A stretch of DNA of 64,000 nt. Source: Lepidodermella squamata (lineage: Eukaryota > Gastrotricha). A program made the position numbers and the translations under genes. Below, piece after piece: positions 12,177-25,400 of this stretch. Every line of letters begins with the position of its first letter. The first letter of the stretch is position 1. The notes below the pieces were generated by a model, which saw only the letters and a program-made list of their open reading frames with translations, made no database searches and was not told the origin of the DNA. The stretch covers positions 1,364,001 through 1,428,000 of the forward strand of contig JBLDXI010000028.1 of the NCBI GenBank assembly GCA_047495785.1, read 5' to 3'.

Positions 12177-15100
12177 ATGGATGGTGAAGGCCTGCAACAC
12201 CAACAGAACCTGTTAGTTGCAGCGGAATCGATTAACATCAACAGCAATAATAATATTAACTGCAGCGATCAGCTAGACAGTAATAACGAGTTATCAAAAG
12301 TGGAGCAAAGCAACGTTGTCGCCGCATCGAAGCCTGCAGCTCTGTCCTACGGCGCGTTATCGCCGGGCCAGGGCGCTGCGCCCAGCCTCGACGGCTATGG
12401 CCAGGTGAGTGTGGGCGGCGGGGTGTCGCCGCCGAACCAGAACGACTCGTCGCAGGCGCAGCAGAACGAGCCGTCGTCGAAACTAGTCTCTGACGATTTT
12501 CTTACTAGTGCCACGTACCCGCCGGCCGAGTTCGCGGCACCCCTTCAATCTCACGACGATCAGCCACCTCAAAATAACGGTAGTAGTAGCAGCAACAGCA
12601 GCCAGGATGAAAACGGCCCGGTCCCGCAACAGCAGCCGGGTAGTAACAACAACAACGGGCTGATGAGTAGCCAGTATAGCAAACCGGCAAGTGCGCCCAG
12701 CCCGTCTCACATGCCTTTCTCGCCAGGCCCGGCGTCGTCGCGGCAGCCCGCCTCCGTACCGCCCCCGTTCTCGCCCGCCCTCCAACCCGCGTCCGGCTCG
12801 TCGTCGGTGCCGCCCGGCGCGGTCTCGTCCAGCGCGCCTGTGTTCGCGCAACCTCGACCCGCGGCCATGTACCCGCCGCAAAGATCGTCGCCGCCGCAGC
12901 AGAACGACGACGGCAGCGACGCGAATAGCCAGTCGATCATCAAAAACATGGCTGATATCGTGAATCGCGTCCCGGACCAGTGCGGCCTCGTCTCGGCCCT
13001 CTCCAAGGTCGAGCAGATGCATAAAGCACCCGCGGCTGGTTCGGCCTCCTCCTCCGTCTCGTCCGCCCTATCGCCGTCACCCTCGATCGCCTCGCCAGCC
13101 GCTCATTTGTTAGCTCAACAGCAACAGCAACAGCAGCAACAACAGCAGCAATTTCAACAACCTGGTCAGTTGATGCGGCCGAATTCGCGGCCGTCGTCGA
13201 TAGGCGGCGGCGGGCAGATTCAGTCGCCGAGTCAAATGGCTGCGCCGGGTTCGGTGAAATCGGAGCCGTCGTTGCAGCAGCAATTGGCGATGCAGCAGCA
13301 GATGAAGGCGACGAATGGCAACGACGCGCTGCAATGGTCCTCCGCTGTGCCGCCTCAACATCAGCAACAACCCATGGTAAATATTTAAAAAATGATTTAT
13401 TTTTCGAAAGAATTCGAAGAGAGGAATTTTGCTGTTGAATTGTTGCGGACATGAAAATTTAGCTGCGAAGTGGAAGCTTGTGAAGAAAATTATTTTGGAA
13501 TTGGAATTTAAAAATGGTGAAATAATCTGAATCGTTTCATAAAAGAACTTTTTCGATTTGGATGCGATAGCTTTTTCTGCTTTTAATACGAGCGATTCAT
13601 CTTGAGACTGAGCTATCCAACATTTCTTCCAAGCTGGATCTTGATTTTTGCTGATTTTTGTAGCGATGAAAATGAAAACCATGAACCTTTAGCATCTAAT
13701 TTCTTGTAATTTAACCGATCAGTAAATTTTGATTTGATGCCTACCAAATACCAAATACGATTTTTGGCCGATTTTACGTTAAGCTGGAAAAAGAATTGAA
13801 GATGAGTTCCTAAGCTTAAGCAATAATTTTTCTGTACTTTCCGTCAACCTTGAAATGTACAGAAAAAGAAATGCTCAGGCTCCCAACGCATTAAAGTAAC
13901 AGCAATTGCACTTATAATTAGTGTCACGGTGTCATACTTAACGAATGGGATGTCTCGGATGCAGGTTTCTAGATGTAAAATGTCAACAAGCATTCAAGTT
14001 AATTGATAGTATCTTGCTATATGATTATAAGTCTCGAGTTGTGCACATGTGAGTATAATGACATCCAGACTTGACACCTAACTAAGGTGTGATGTAGCGT
14101 GGCGCGTTTAAATTTTTGTTACTTGTCTTTAAGCCATTCATTTTTAATCAAAATTTAATCGATATAAAAAAACCGGCTTAAAATTTCCTATAAATATAAG
14201 TTAGCCATGTATCGCAACATCACTATTTACAATCCTATCAAGGTATTGGCTAATAATGATTTTCTTTCTGAAATTTATTGGAGTTTTACCTAATTTTTTG
14301 TTTGATTTTCTTTCAGTTGCATGTATTTGACTCAAAAATGGCAAATGAAGCTGCTCAAGCCGTCCGTCAGGGCGCCAGTCCTTCTATAATTGATTATCAC
14401 TTGAACATGTTATCTCAGCAACAGGGCCCGATGCAGGGCCCGCCTGGTCATCAACAACAGCAGGGCAAGCAAGAAGCCGGCGGCGACAAGTCGCAGCAAC
14501 AACTTACCTCGCAGGAACTCGTGCGCAACGCCAAGCTGAAGCAGGTTGAAGAGCTCGGCATTGCCATGGGCATCAAAAAGGAGAAGCAACCGCAGCAGCA
14601 GCAGCCGCCGCCCGAATTGCAAATGGGCGGCGGGCAGCAAATGCCGCCTGGCATGTTCCCGCCCGGCATGCCGGGTGGCCCGAACAGCCCCGGTCTCATG
14701 CCTGGCGATATCAACAACCGACTGCGGTTGGAGCACGAACACAAGCGGCGCATGATGATGGCGGGCAACATGCCGCCCGAGGCGATGATGGGCGGCCCGG
14801 GCGGCTTCCCGATGATGGGCCCTATGCACCCGCCTGACGGGGCGCTCATGGACCCGAACGGGTTCTTCGTCGACCCGGCGACCGGGCAAATGTTCCGGCC
14901 GCCGCACATCGCCTCGCCTGGTGGACCTCGCTACCCCTCGCCATTCCCGCCCGGGTTTCAGGGCCCGGGCATGCCTGGTGGCCCGCCGATGGGTATGATG
15001 CCTGGGCAGCACCCGGGCGGCTTTCCCATGGGCATGATGCCGGGCCCGCCGCCGAACTCGGGTCGGCCTAACGGGCCGGCGGGTGACCAACCGCCGACGA

Positions 15101-17513
15101 AAAAGCCGAAACGGGCGACGAAAAAGTCGAAGGCGAATGCCGAGTCGAAAGCAGCGAATCTCGTTGCGGCGAACAACGCGGCAATGGTGGCAGCGCATCA
15201 ACATCAGCATCAGGTGAGTAAAGAGAGCATTAAAGATTTCAATGGGCAAAAACTAGGAAGTATCAATAAAAGTTTCGTCATAATTCCAGAATTTCGTCAT
15301 TGAAATTTGACCTAGGCTTTGAGGGATTCTCTAGTTTAAATATTGTGGGACTCGACGAAGCCTTTCATGATTTTTTGGCGACACTATATAACGCTGAGAT
15401 TTACTTGTTAAATGTCTGCTATGCGCTATGGTAATCCACTTGAGCTTATCAATTCTTGCCAAAAATCCCCTTTTTGAAGCTTGAAAGGCGATTTTGTTGC
15501 TATTCATGTTGATATCGAAAAACTGGAAAATGTTAACGCGTTATTTTCGTACTGATTTCTGTGTGGACTTGGGCGCATCTGCAACCACGGTATTTCATTT
15601 CAAGTGTCAATAATATTTTTTTGAAAAATTGAAATTTTATTTTATGTTCTAACACAGAATTAGAGGTTCTGCTTCTAGTTTTTTCCCAAAAATGAATTCG
15701 AATTTTTCTTTATTAAGCATTAAAATTTGGATCTTTCTATTTTACGCTAAGAGTTGATTTTCGAGTTTTTTTACAAGTCATAGATCCAAATGACCCAGTT
15801 AAGAGGTTTCGAAACTGGACATTTTTATCTGGAGTGATATCGAATTTTCCGTTCAATTTTGCTCAATTTTTGCCCAGTTATTAACTTTTCGCTGATGTTT
15901 TTCAGGCAATGGCGATGCAGCAGCAACACCCTCCGCGGTTACAAACGGTGCCATCCCCTCGCCAGCTATCCGCGCTAGCGGACATCGACGCGCAGGAGCT
16001 GATAATCACGCGGCAGCTGAACGCGGCGTACCGCGACGACCTAGGCGCGGCCGAGCAGCAGCAGCTGATGCAACAAGTACATTCCCCCATCGCCATGCAT
16101 CAGATGCTACTGCAGCAGCAGCAGCAAAATCGTCTTCCTCCGAACGCCATGTACGGACCGGGCGGCCCACGCGAGTCCGGCCGCCTGTCTCATGGCGCGC
16201 CCGGCGGCAAGGGCGGCCCCGTCGATCCGATGTTTTTGCAGCAGCAGCAACACCAGGAGATGCTGATGCACCAGCAGCGGATAGCGCAGATGGGCGGCGA
16301 CCCGGGCATGATGCCGCCCTTCGACAACGGACCCAACTCGCAAGGATTCATGATGCCTCCCGATCAAATGAACCCTCAAATGGTAAAGCCAAATATCCCC
16401 ATTTCTCCGATATTTTGAAGTTGTTTTACCTTTTTAGATGGGTGCTGGTTACCCAGGAGGACCCGGTCAAGGGCCACCCGGCGGACCTCAGCAACCGGGC
16501 GGTCCCCACCATCGACTACCACCTCACCTCGGCAACGTGCATATACAACAGCGCGAAACCGGCGGAACGGTGCACTATCTACCGGCGGGCCAGGGCGGGC
16601 CGAATCAGCCTCCGGGCGGGGCGCCTGGTCAACCGGGGCAACCTGGTGGTCCACCGATGGGCGGCCCGATGCATGGCCACGCGCAGCAACAGATGCAACA
16701 ACAACTTGCGGCGCAGCAAATGCAGAGAGAACAGCAATTCCTCGAAGAATCTTACGGTAAAAGCCCGAAATGACTTGAATTATTCGTTTTTATGATGGTT
16801 CATTTTAAAAGGTAACCCCGAGCTCATGTCTGCCCTCGCCCATCAACAACAACAGAATCCCGGCCGGCGGTTACTTATGGGACCGCCTCAACCGGGCCCT
16901 CCTCAACCTTACGAAATGCGATTCGACCCGCAACAGCAAATGTACCCGCCCATGCCTGGGGTAAATTTCTGAAATTTCAATCAATCTTAAGATGGATTTT
17001 TAAAATTTTGATATTTTAGTGGATACATTTTTCTCACTTTTTATATTTTATTATATTGTTATTCTAAAATATTTGACATTTATTTTGGCTGAAATTTTAA
17101 GGTGGAATTTTCAGAATTTAGAGTTAAATTTTTTCTCGCTTTTTTAGGACATGCCACCTCAATTTTACGAGCAACAGGTGTTGGAGCAGCAATTTCTCAA
17201 CGTTCCACCCGGCTCGCCTGGTAGTCAAGACCCCGCGGTGCTAGCGGCGCAGCAACAGCAGCAAGCCGACTTCTTGTACCAACAACAAATGCAGCAATTG
17301 GCTCAACAACAAGCGGCAGCGCAACAGGCCGGCGGCCAGCCCGGCCTTCAGCCTCAACTGCCCGACGCCATGTACGGCGGTCTGCCGCCTGGCGCCGACC
17401 CGGCCATGGCTGGTTACGGCTATGCACCCGGTCCTGGGTACCCGGGCGAGTACATGGGCGCGCCTCCGCAACACCAGGAGTTCGTTCCGCAGCAACAACC
17501 TTGGCTTTCGTAA
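12177..17513 (+). CDS. BCL9: BCL9/Legless-like Wnt transcription cofactor
   Basis: Six exons (12177-13376, 14317-15213, 15906-16382, 16438-16756, 16812-16960, 17148-17513) give 1135 residues, rich in Gln, Pro, Gly and Ser, with poly-Gln tracts. Exon 2 opens with LHVFDSKMANEAAQAV (from residue 401) followed by IIDYH. This matches the HD1 motif of BCL9/Legless (V-F-x3-MAN-x-AA-x-AV...I-x-YH), which binds the Pygopus PHD finger. About 45 residues later LTSQELVRNAKLKQVEEL (463-480) resembles the beta-catenin-binding HD2 helix, with one residue fewer. A basic KKPKRATKKSK stretch may be an NLS. The family bridges beta-catenin and Pygopus in the nucleus. Large proline-rich flanks fit BCL9, though only HD1 is diagnostic. 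I chose the ATG at 12177; the frame is open a little further upstream without another ATG. Confidence 0.75.
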
Positions 17514-19498
17514 CGGTCACCCTACCCTCGGAAACTACTACCAAACAACCCATCGGCTGTGTTATACTGTGTAACAAAGTTACTATACCTATATAGATAT
17601 AGCGTATGATGAAAAGAGCAGATTCTTTATTACAAAATTGATGGACACGCACACTGCTGTTTCGAAAAAATGAAAAGCCGATTTTCATCTTCTTCTCCAG
17701 TTCTTCTTCTCGTGAAAACATTCTAGTGCCGTTATGTAATAAATGAGAGAGAACAATTTTTCTTTTGTTTTTTATGAAAAAGAAGGTATCGATTATCGCA
17801 TCTCATGGCATCTCTTCTATATATAATTATGATGAGGAAAATTTATCACACAGGTGTAATTATTCTTATTCTTACTACTTATTCATATTTCCGGAATTTT
17901 CATCAATTATTACCGTTATTATTATACCGTAATTAATGCTTATATTTTCCACTCGAAAAAATCCTGCGAAAGCTTGTAAGTCTAAGCGTGGCAATTCTTT
18001 ATATTATACGAATAAAAATTATATCAATTATAGCTTTTCTAAAATGCATTCGTATCATTCATTCATATCATTATTCGTAATACATACAATGATAAGATTG
18101 CGTCTTCTCTCGCTTATTGTTGTTTGAGTTTATTGTGACTCTCGTCTCATTTTGATTTGATTTGTTCTGTTGTTGTTCTTGCCAGAAATTATGTGAAAAA
18201 AATAGCGCGATAAATCAAGCCGAAAATAAAAACCCCAGTCTCTACTACTGCTGCGAAATGATAAGCGAACTAAAAAAATATGAGGATGATAATAATCGGT
18301 TGTTAACCTGTGTTCGCACATTCGAGCGCCAAAAAATGAAAATTCGAACTCGACCAAAGATTGTTCTCGTAGAGCTCGGGTCTGAAATCGATCGCTTTCA
18401 GTATTTTTCGCACTCATTTGCCTTGAAAAGGCGAGTTTGATAGGCTGTTAAGGTTAAATTTAACAATACCTTATATACTTAATCATTGGAATGGAAATTC
18501 TCGAACGGGCACATTTTTTCTGTTTTTTTCTCGATCGATGATAATGATAAAACTTGCTAAAATTATCAGATACATTGCTAGTGACTTCGGTGTGCGTGTA
18601 AAGTTTGGTTTTTGTTATACGAAACTTTTTTCGATGCGAGGAATAGAAAATCAACAACGATGATGGTTGTTATTGTTATTATTATTGCTTCTAATCTTAT
18701 CAATTTATTATTGTAACCGCTAGTAGCATCTCGAGAAGAAAATGGATGGCATTGAGCATCTCTCTTCGCTAAAAAGTAATTTCTAGTTATTTTCAACGGA
18801 ACATTTTCGAGCCAAAACAATGTGCTATTTTGATGGAGGTTGAAAAATGGATGATCATGGTCGAAGGTAAACAAATCACAACTAGTGGCGATGCAATATG
18901 TAATATCCTATACGACAATGGTCTCCCGTTTTCTCTGTGCGTAGGCGCGTGGTGGCAAAAAAGAAACCAGGAATTTATTCGTTCATTCATTCATTTTTGC
19001 ACGGAAAATATTTGTACAGAAATATCATGATAAATATAGAGGAACTTGATTTTTCTCGTCTTCTTATCCGAACAGTTATACCGTATATATTGTCATCACA
19101 GAGCGCGCTACGTGTAAAGCTAGCTGTAATTAAATATCGAATATCATTATCATTATTCTTCGAAAAAATCGTTTTTTTTTGTCGATAACATTGCTATGAT
19201 AATATTATTATAAATAATATTCTATAGATTTGAATATCGCTAAAAATTCTTATTGCGAAAAATTGGTAAACTGTGGCGCCGGGTCAATCAATGCGCGTAT
19301 ATGACTCGTTTTCTTGTTTTTTTCTCTTTCTAATATCTCTTCTTCTTCATTGATGATGATAAAATACAGTGTGTTATGAATGACGAGAAAGCGTAACAAA
19401 AAAGTTGAGAAATAAAAATCCGAAAGTCGGTAAAAATTTTACTTCCATTTTTAGGGATTTTTCTATTTTTTCAATATATCAAGTGGCTGAGGTAATTT
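17514..19498. other. 3' UTR and intergenic sequence after BCL9-like gene
   Basis: AT-rich sequence with many TTATTATT runs. The first part is probably the BCL9-like 3' UTR. Short open frames (under 100 codons) on both strands lack splice or similarity support. The TUT1 promoter should lie near the right end, but no core motif stands out. Confidence 0.5.
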
Positions 19499-22400
19499 AT
19501 GAAAGGCGCTGTTGCTGGCTCGGCAGCTGTGAAGACAAGCGGACCAGGGGTGACTTGTACTATCTGCAATGCTGCATGCCAGAATCAAGGTTATTGAAGA
19601 CTGAAAAATGGTGGTGAGAAAATCGAAGCAAGTGCTTGAGTTGGTGAACACTTGATCTTTTGCCAGAAAATCCGGATGAAATTTTACGAGCCTGAATTTT
19701 TTATTTTTGTCATCGATTTTGATGTTTTTCAAAATTTCAAGAAAAGCAGGAAACATAATTACTTCTTAGATAAATCCTAAAAAAAGAGGTTTTCAGCGAA
19801 TATGGAAATTAATTTCAGAATCGTATCAGCAACATGTGCAAGGCAAGCGGCACCAGCAAATGTTGGCGCGGTTGGAGAGTTCCCACCGGCGAGAAGATCG
19901 GACCATTTACGTGAGTGGCGATCGACCGACCTTCGAACGCTTGTCCCAGTTAGCCTTGGAGGACCATTTTAGCGCATTTGGTGATGTCAGCCGTGTGAAA
20001 TACTTTGCCGAGGTGAGTAAGATTTGCAAATTGCCTTAAATACCCTTTTGAAACAGGGTAAATTGTAAAATGTTCATCTCAGTTGGCTTGAACTATCAAT
20101 TGCCGGGGCCGGGCCTTTAAATTAAAAGATTTTTTCCTCAATTTCAACTGTTATGAATCATCTCTATGACTTGATAGAGACTTGTCAACGATATTTTTAT
20201 TCTGAATTAAATCGGCGTTCCCGATCTCCCAACTTTTTCTCCCACTCTCCTAAAGAATTCTCCCTACTAATTAAATGAAAAGGATCGAAGCTCGCACACA
20301 AAAGGAGAAATTTCAAAGACAAAAGACTTCAGTGATAATAAATTTAGCTGCGAAGGGAATGAAAGAACTCCCGGTTATGCAAGGCGCTGTACGTTTCTAG
20401 CTGCTTTCTCTCGACAGTAGTCATATTAGGGGAATACTTTGATGCCACGTAGCGTAGGTAGTCGGCCATCTCGGGTTTGTAACTGAGGCACTTTTCTCCA
20501 TCACTCGGAGGGTAGCAAATCGCCTTCAATGCTTGGTAGTCCAGACATTGCTAGCACTCCGGCCGTGTCTGCGTGCTATGGTAGATTTAGTGTCTTAGAC
20601 TTGTAGCCTAGTTACCCTAGTAATATCAGACTTTGAGATGCGTGACCAAGCTGGGCTCCATAGTGAGTGCCGATTCGATAAGTGCGCGATGGAAGTTCAG
20701 AGTGGCGAGATAGAACTCCTCGGCTCATGAGGATCTCCGGGAGAGATTCTGGTTATACGTCCCCTACGATTTCTCAACATCTCCTCCTAGGGTGCTCCCA
20801 AAGATCATTAGTGCCTGCTAAATCTCGGCGACTGTCGGCGGCGGGATACGATTCTCCAACATCGTTTGCATATTTCCTAAACTAGGTGGTAGGGAGTGAA
20901 AAAGGGCAGCTCGCTTCATTCGCTCCTCGATGGACATTCCAGCGTTTTCCAGCGCCTGGAGCAGCTGGGCAAAATCGCGCAAGTGCGCAGCGAGGGTGGC
21001 CCCCGGGGCCATGGCGAAGCTGTGGAAACGAGCTAGGAGCCTCGACTCAGTGGCAGCCGAGGTCAGTTCGAAGTGCGCCTTGAGCGCCGCCCACATAGCC
21101 TGAGGGTCATCGCCAGCCGCCCTTGTGATATAGTGGTATAAGCTGATCCTACGAGGCGGACTAGAATCGAGGTGAGCGACGACGGTGGCGTTTGCCTCGC
21201 GAAGGGTGAGCTCGACTCTGCCATGTCGTTTGGCACATTCGACGGCGGTTGCTCGTGCAGCTTCGACGACCAAGTCCTCGAGACTCGGAACTTCGGGGGC
21301 GCGTGGGGCTGGAAAACCTTTATTGAAGCCTGTTTCATCTCTTCATCCTATTGCAAAAAGCAGCTTATTAGTATCTTTATTGAAATTGGCCAAAGAAAAA
21401 ACAAACCTTTTTCTCGGCTTCTATTTTAGCTGCTACTTCGTTTCCTTGAAATTAAACGCGCTGTTAAACGACATGATAGTATGATATTAAACTAATCATC
21501 ATTTAATAGATCCCAACAAACGCGCAATTGAATTTTCGAAATTCTTGTTTTATCCATTTCCAACTCGTCAACGAATGCCCGACCAGGTTTCAATAGGGAC
21601 TCGATCAGATGATGAATCAAGTTGTCATTCGTTTTGCTAAGTTCGTCAACAAGGCGGCTTTTCTCGATTCTGTTCAGCATTCTGGATGCCGATGCGAGTC
21701 GTAATTCACTCGAATATCGTAGACCGAACAGTGATTTTTCGAACCACAAGCTCGACGGAGATGTAAAAATGCTAAAATGCTAAAAATGCTAAATGAGTTT
21801 CGAAATTGATACGTAAGGAAGGCCTCGAAGGAGGAGTAGACGAATGACTTCAAAGATACTTCTGGCACTGAAATTCCAATTCTTCAAATTTAGCGGGTGG
21901 AAAACTTTTTTGTTTTTTGGTTGATCAGCATGAATAGTATCTCCCTCGTTGATTTGTTGAATAATATCAAGCGAATTGTTGCTTCCAAAAGTTGCTTCCA
22001 ACCCTGTCAACGTCTCATCGTAAAGGCTGGTGAAAGGTCCGGGTTGTTCTTCCGTTGCCATTGTTCAGTGCAGATAGATATTATTGTGAGCGCAGGTAAC
22101 ATTTGGCATTCGAATCGGCCGTTTTAAAATCTAGAGGTTAACATTATTTCTTAATTAACGTTAGAACTTTTGTCTTGACACTACCATTAAGGTACTCAAA
22201 CTCGTAGACTTTCAGTTCAACCATCGCGAGCTGCTCGCCACGATCCATGATCTTCCCCTCGCTCAAGGCTCGATCGCCGAACAAGGCCTAGATCCAGTTA
22301 CGGCGTATAGGCCGGTCATTCTTAGCCATAGTGAATGGTAAAACCGCAGGAATAATCGTACAAATCGTGGGTAAAACGTGTAGGTTGAGTAACGAGTAAC

Positions 22401-25400
22401 GATAAAAACAAGTAACCGCGATGTTCTAAAATTAACGAAATGAAATGGCAAGATCAAAGGGAAAATTCCCATATCATGGCTAATAGAAAATAGACCGAAG
22501 AATCGAACACCTTCAACCGCTATGAAAAGATGAAAATGCGAAAATTGGGAAAACGCGACTTTTAGTCATAGAAATCCGGCTCTTGAGCCTTTTTCGAAAG
22601 TCTTGTCTATTTTAACTCCTTTATTTTATTAGCGATGTTTTGCGTTTGTGGAATTTGCTGACAAATCGAACGTCGATCAAGCGATTGCGCAATCACGGCA
22701 AATCGTCCAAGTTGGGAATTTCCAATTTCCAATTTTCGTCCGCCTATGCCGCCACTCGACGCCCCAACAGCTGCAAAACACCGATCAGGCGTTTCGAAAA
22801 CGGCAGCAAGAGAAAGAAGAGCAGTTTAAAAACCTGAAATCATCGACTCTACCCGAATACGACGAGAATCTAGCGAGAAAAGTCGAAAATTCCGGCGATT
22901 TATCCAGTCAAATTGTTGCGATTTCCTCTGAAATCGGCTTGCTACCCGAGTCGATTGAAACTGCGAAGCAAGTTGCGTCGCGAATTGAAACGCTGGTCAA
23001 TCGATTGACGAGAAATCACGCTTGTCGCGCGGCGTTGTTTGGCTCGAAGGTCTCAACCCTTGGCCTGCGGTCGTCTGATGTTGATCTCGTGCTGCTGTTC
23101 AACGTTGAATCTCTTCTACCGGCTCATCTTATCGATTTGTACTGTGTTCAGGCTTCCACGACAAAAGGTAAGAATTTTCTTTTAATGTTCGGATTTATTA
23201 TGACAAATTTTCAACAATTCAACTAAACAAAAAATATCCTAATATTTCAGGAATTAAATAAAAAATTAAATACATCAGGAAAATCAGGAAAAAATCTTCC
23301 AAGCTCGCTCCAAGCATCAGAATGAAGAGCTTTATCAGAATTACCCACCCTAATCGAAATATGCTTCAATTACGATTTAATTATTAGTCAGTGTCGATTT
23401 ATCTGAATCACAAAATTGTTTTTTCGCGATTTCACTCCTTTGTATTTCTCTGAAAATTTCGAAAAAATAATGGCAATGTTCCCCATTTAAGGCACTACCT
23501 GGCACCACCAAGTTTTTTAACAAGAAAATGTTCATGAATGAAATATCGGCAATGGAAAAATTACCTGATTTGTTTACTTTTCCAACCACTCGATGCTGAT
23601 TCATCACAACATCTGGTGCCCATGGCGTTTACAGCCTTAGTCAGGAGTAGGACCTCTATCTTAAAACTAGCTCTATGCACTTTACTCATGGGAGCATAAA
23701 CAGCTCCAGATGGCCACGTTGAATTGAGTGGTTCGGATTGTTGGATGAAGAGTTCGCATCACACCAACGAATGTCTGCATTCTATTCTAAATATTTCATA
23801 ACTTCATCTTTTAGCCAATAATTAAGGCACAAAGTTTCTTCTAACATGTCATTGAACAGTCGTCCTCGACATCTGTTTGTCAGGTACCCAGGACGACTGA
23901 ACAGGCGCTCGCATGGCTCGCTCGATGCCGGTATACAGAATAGCCATTTGGCGGCCGTCGAAAGTGTGGGAAAGGTCGGAGTGCTTTCCAAGCTTTTGAG
24001 AATATGCCAGAGCAAAGAGCAAATGGTATCCATTCTTTCGATGACTGCTGATACGTGAAGCCAAATGGCACCGATCCTTTGAATTTAGGGTCGGTATATT
24101 CGTACTAGAAATTCCGCGACAGTGATTTAGCGGCAAGCTCCAGTAGGGAGAAAGAGCGTTTCTAAGCATTTCTTTAGCAACGCATAACATTTTCTTTATT
24201 CCTCAGCACTTTTGAGATTAAAAGAACATTAGAAAAACAACAAAGATTAAGAAATTCGCGAAAGTCAACAGAGCCAGTTTACTTGATATTATTTGTACTA
24301 GCCGAGTATTGATAAGCCGCACCTGGAGGGCGCAAAATTACCACACCTGAACGGCTAACAACTGCTATTCCAGCACCAACGAGCGGCGGGCGTGGAATAC
24401 GCAGACCGGGTTGACTGGCGTGCTGAGAATAAAAATCACTCCGGTGTACACACCCTGCCGGACAGGTCACGGTGGTGACCTGGCAAGCAGAGCGCGTGTC
24501 GGAGGAGGACCAGTCTAGGGGACCGATCTTAGCCAAACCGGAATCATTTCCCATGATCAATGAAACAAAATATACAAAATCCCACGAGAAGTATCAGATT
24601 CATCAACCCAGACTATGAATTTTCAGCATCCAAATTTGAAATATGAAAGTTTATAATTTCGCTTTAATTAAGGTTTAGCCTAAATGATCATTGAATACGA
24701 ATAAATTTGTCATTTATTCAATTTTTAGGTAACGACGAAGACGATGTTCTTAGCGAAATCCCACCCAAACAACAACGATTGTTGTATAATTTAGAGGCAT
24801 CAGCGCCGATCGAGTCGAAATCACCGAAGAAACGCGTCTACCACATCGCCGCGATGTTACGCCGGTTTTCGGAATTCTCCTGCGTAATGCCTATCAACGC
24901 TCGAATCCCCATCGTCCGATGCCTCCACGTACCTACCTCGACACAACTCGATATATCCGTCGATAGTTTGCTATCGATAAATAACAGTCATTTATTGAAA
25001 CTGTACTCGTTATACGACCATCGGATTCGCCCGTTGATTCTAGCTATTCGATACTGGGCGAAGAAGCAAGAAATTTGTCCAGCTCCTCATTTTTTGACGA
25101 GTTACGCCCTGTCCTGGCTGGTTTTATACTTCCTGCAAACTCGATCGCCACCTGTTTGCCCGAGTGTAGCAGAATTAGCGTCGATTTCGAAGAAAAACAA
25201 CGAAAATGAAGTGATTTTAAGCACATGGAACGCGAGTTATCCAGTTGATTTAGCGAAATGGCCGTTGACCCAAAATACCGAGTCGCTGAATGAGTTATTC
25301 GTCAAATTTTTCGATTTTTACGAAAATTTCTCCTTCGCTGAGTCGGCGATTATTCTGCGAGATGCTTCAACCATGCCTGTCCAAAGTCTAATATCTGCTA

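Noticed and set aside
12483-13022. 179-codon Arg-rich minus frame and similar frames opposite the BCL9-like exons
   Set aside because: These are shadows of the GC-rich Gln/Pro coding exons on the plus strand.
14410-15249. 279-codon minus frame rich in His and Arg
   Set aside because: A shadow of BCL9-like exon 2; the repeat-like composition comes from Gly/Pro/Met codons on the other strand.
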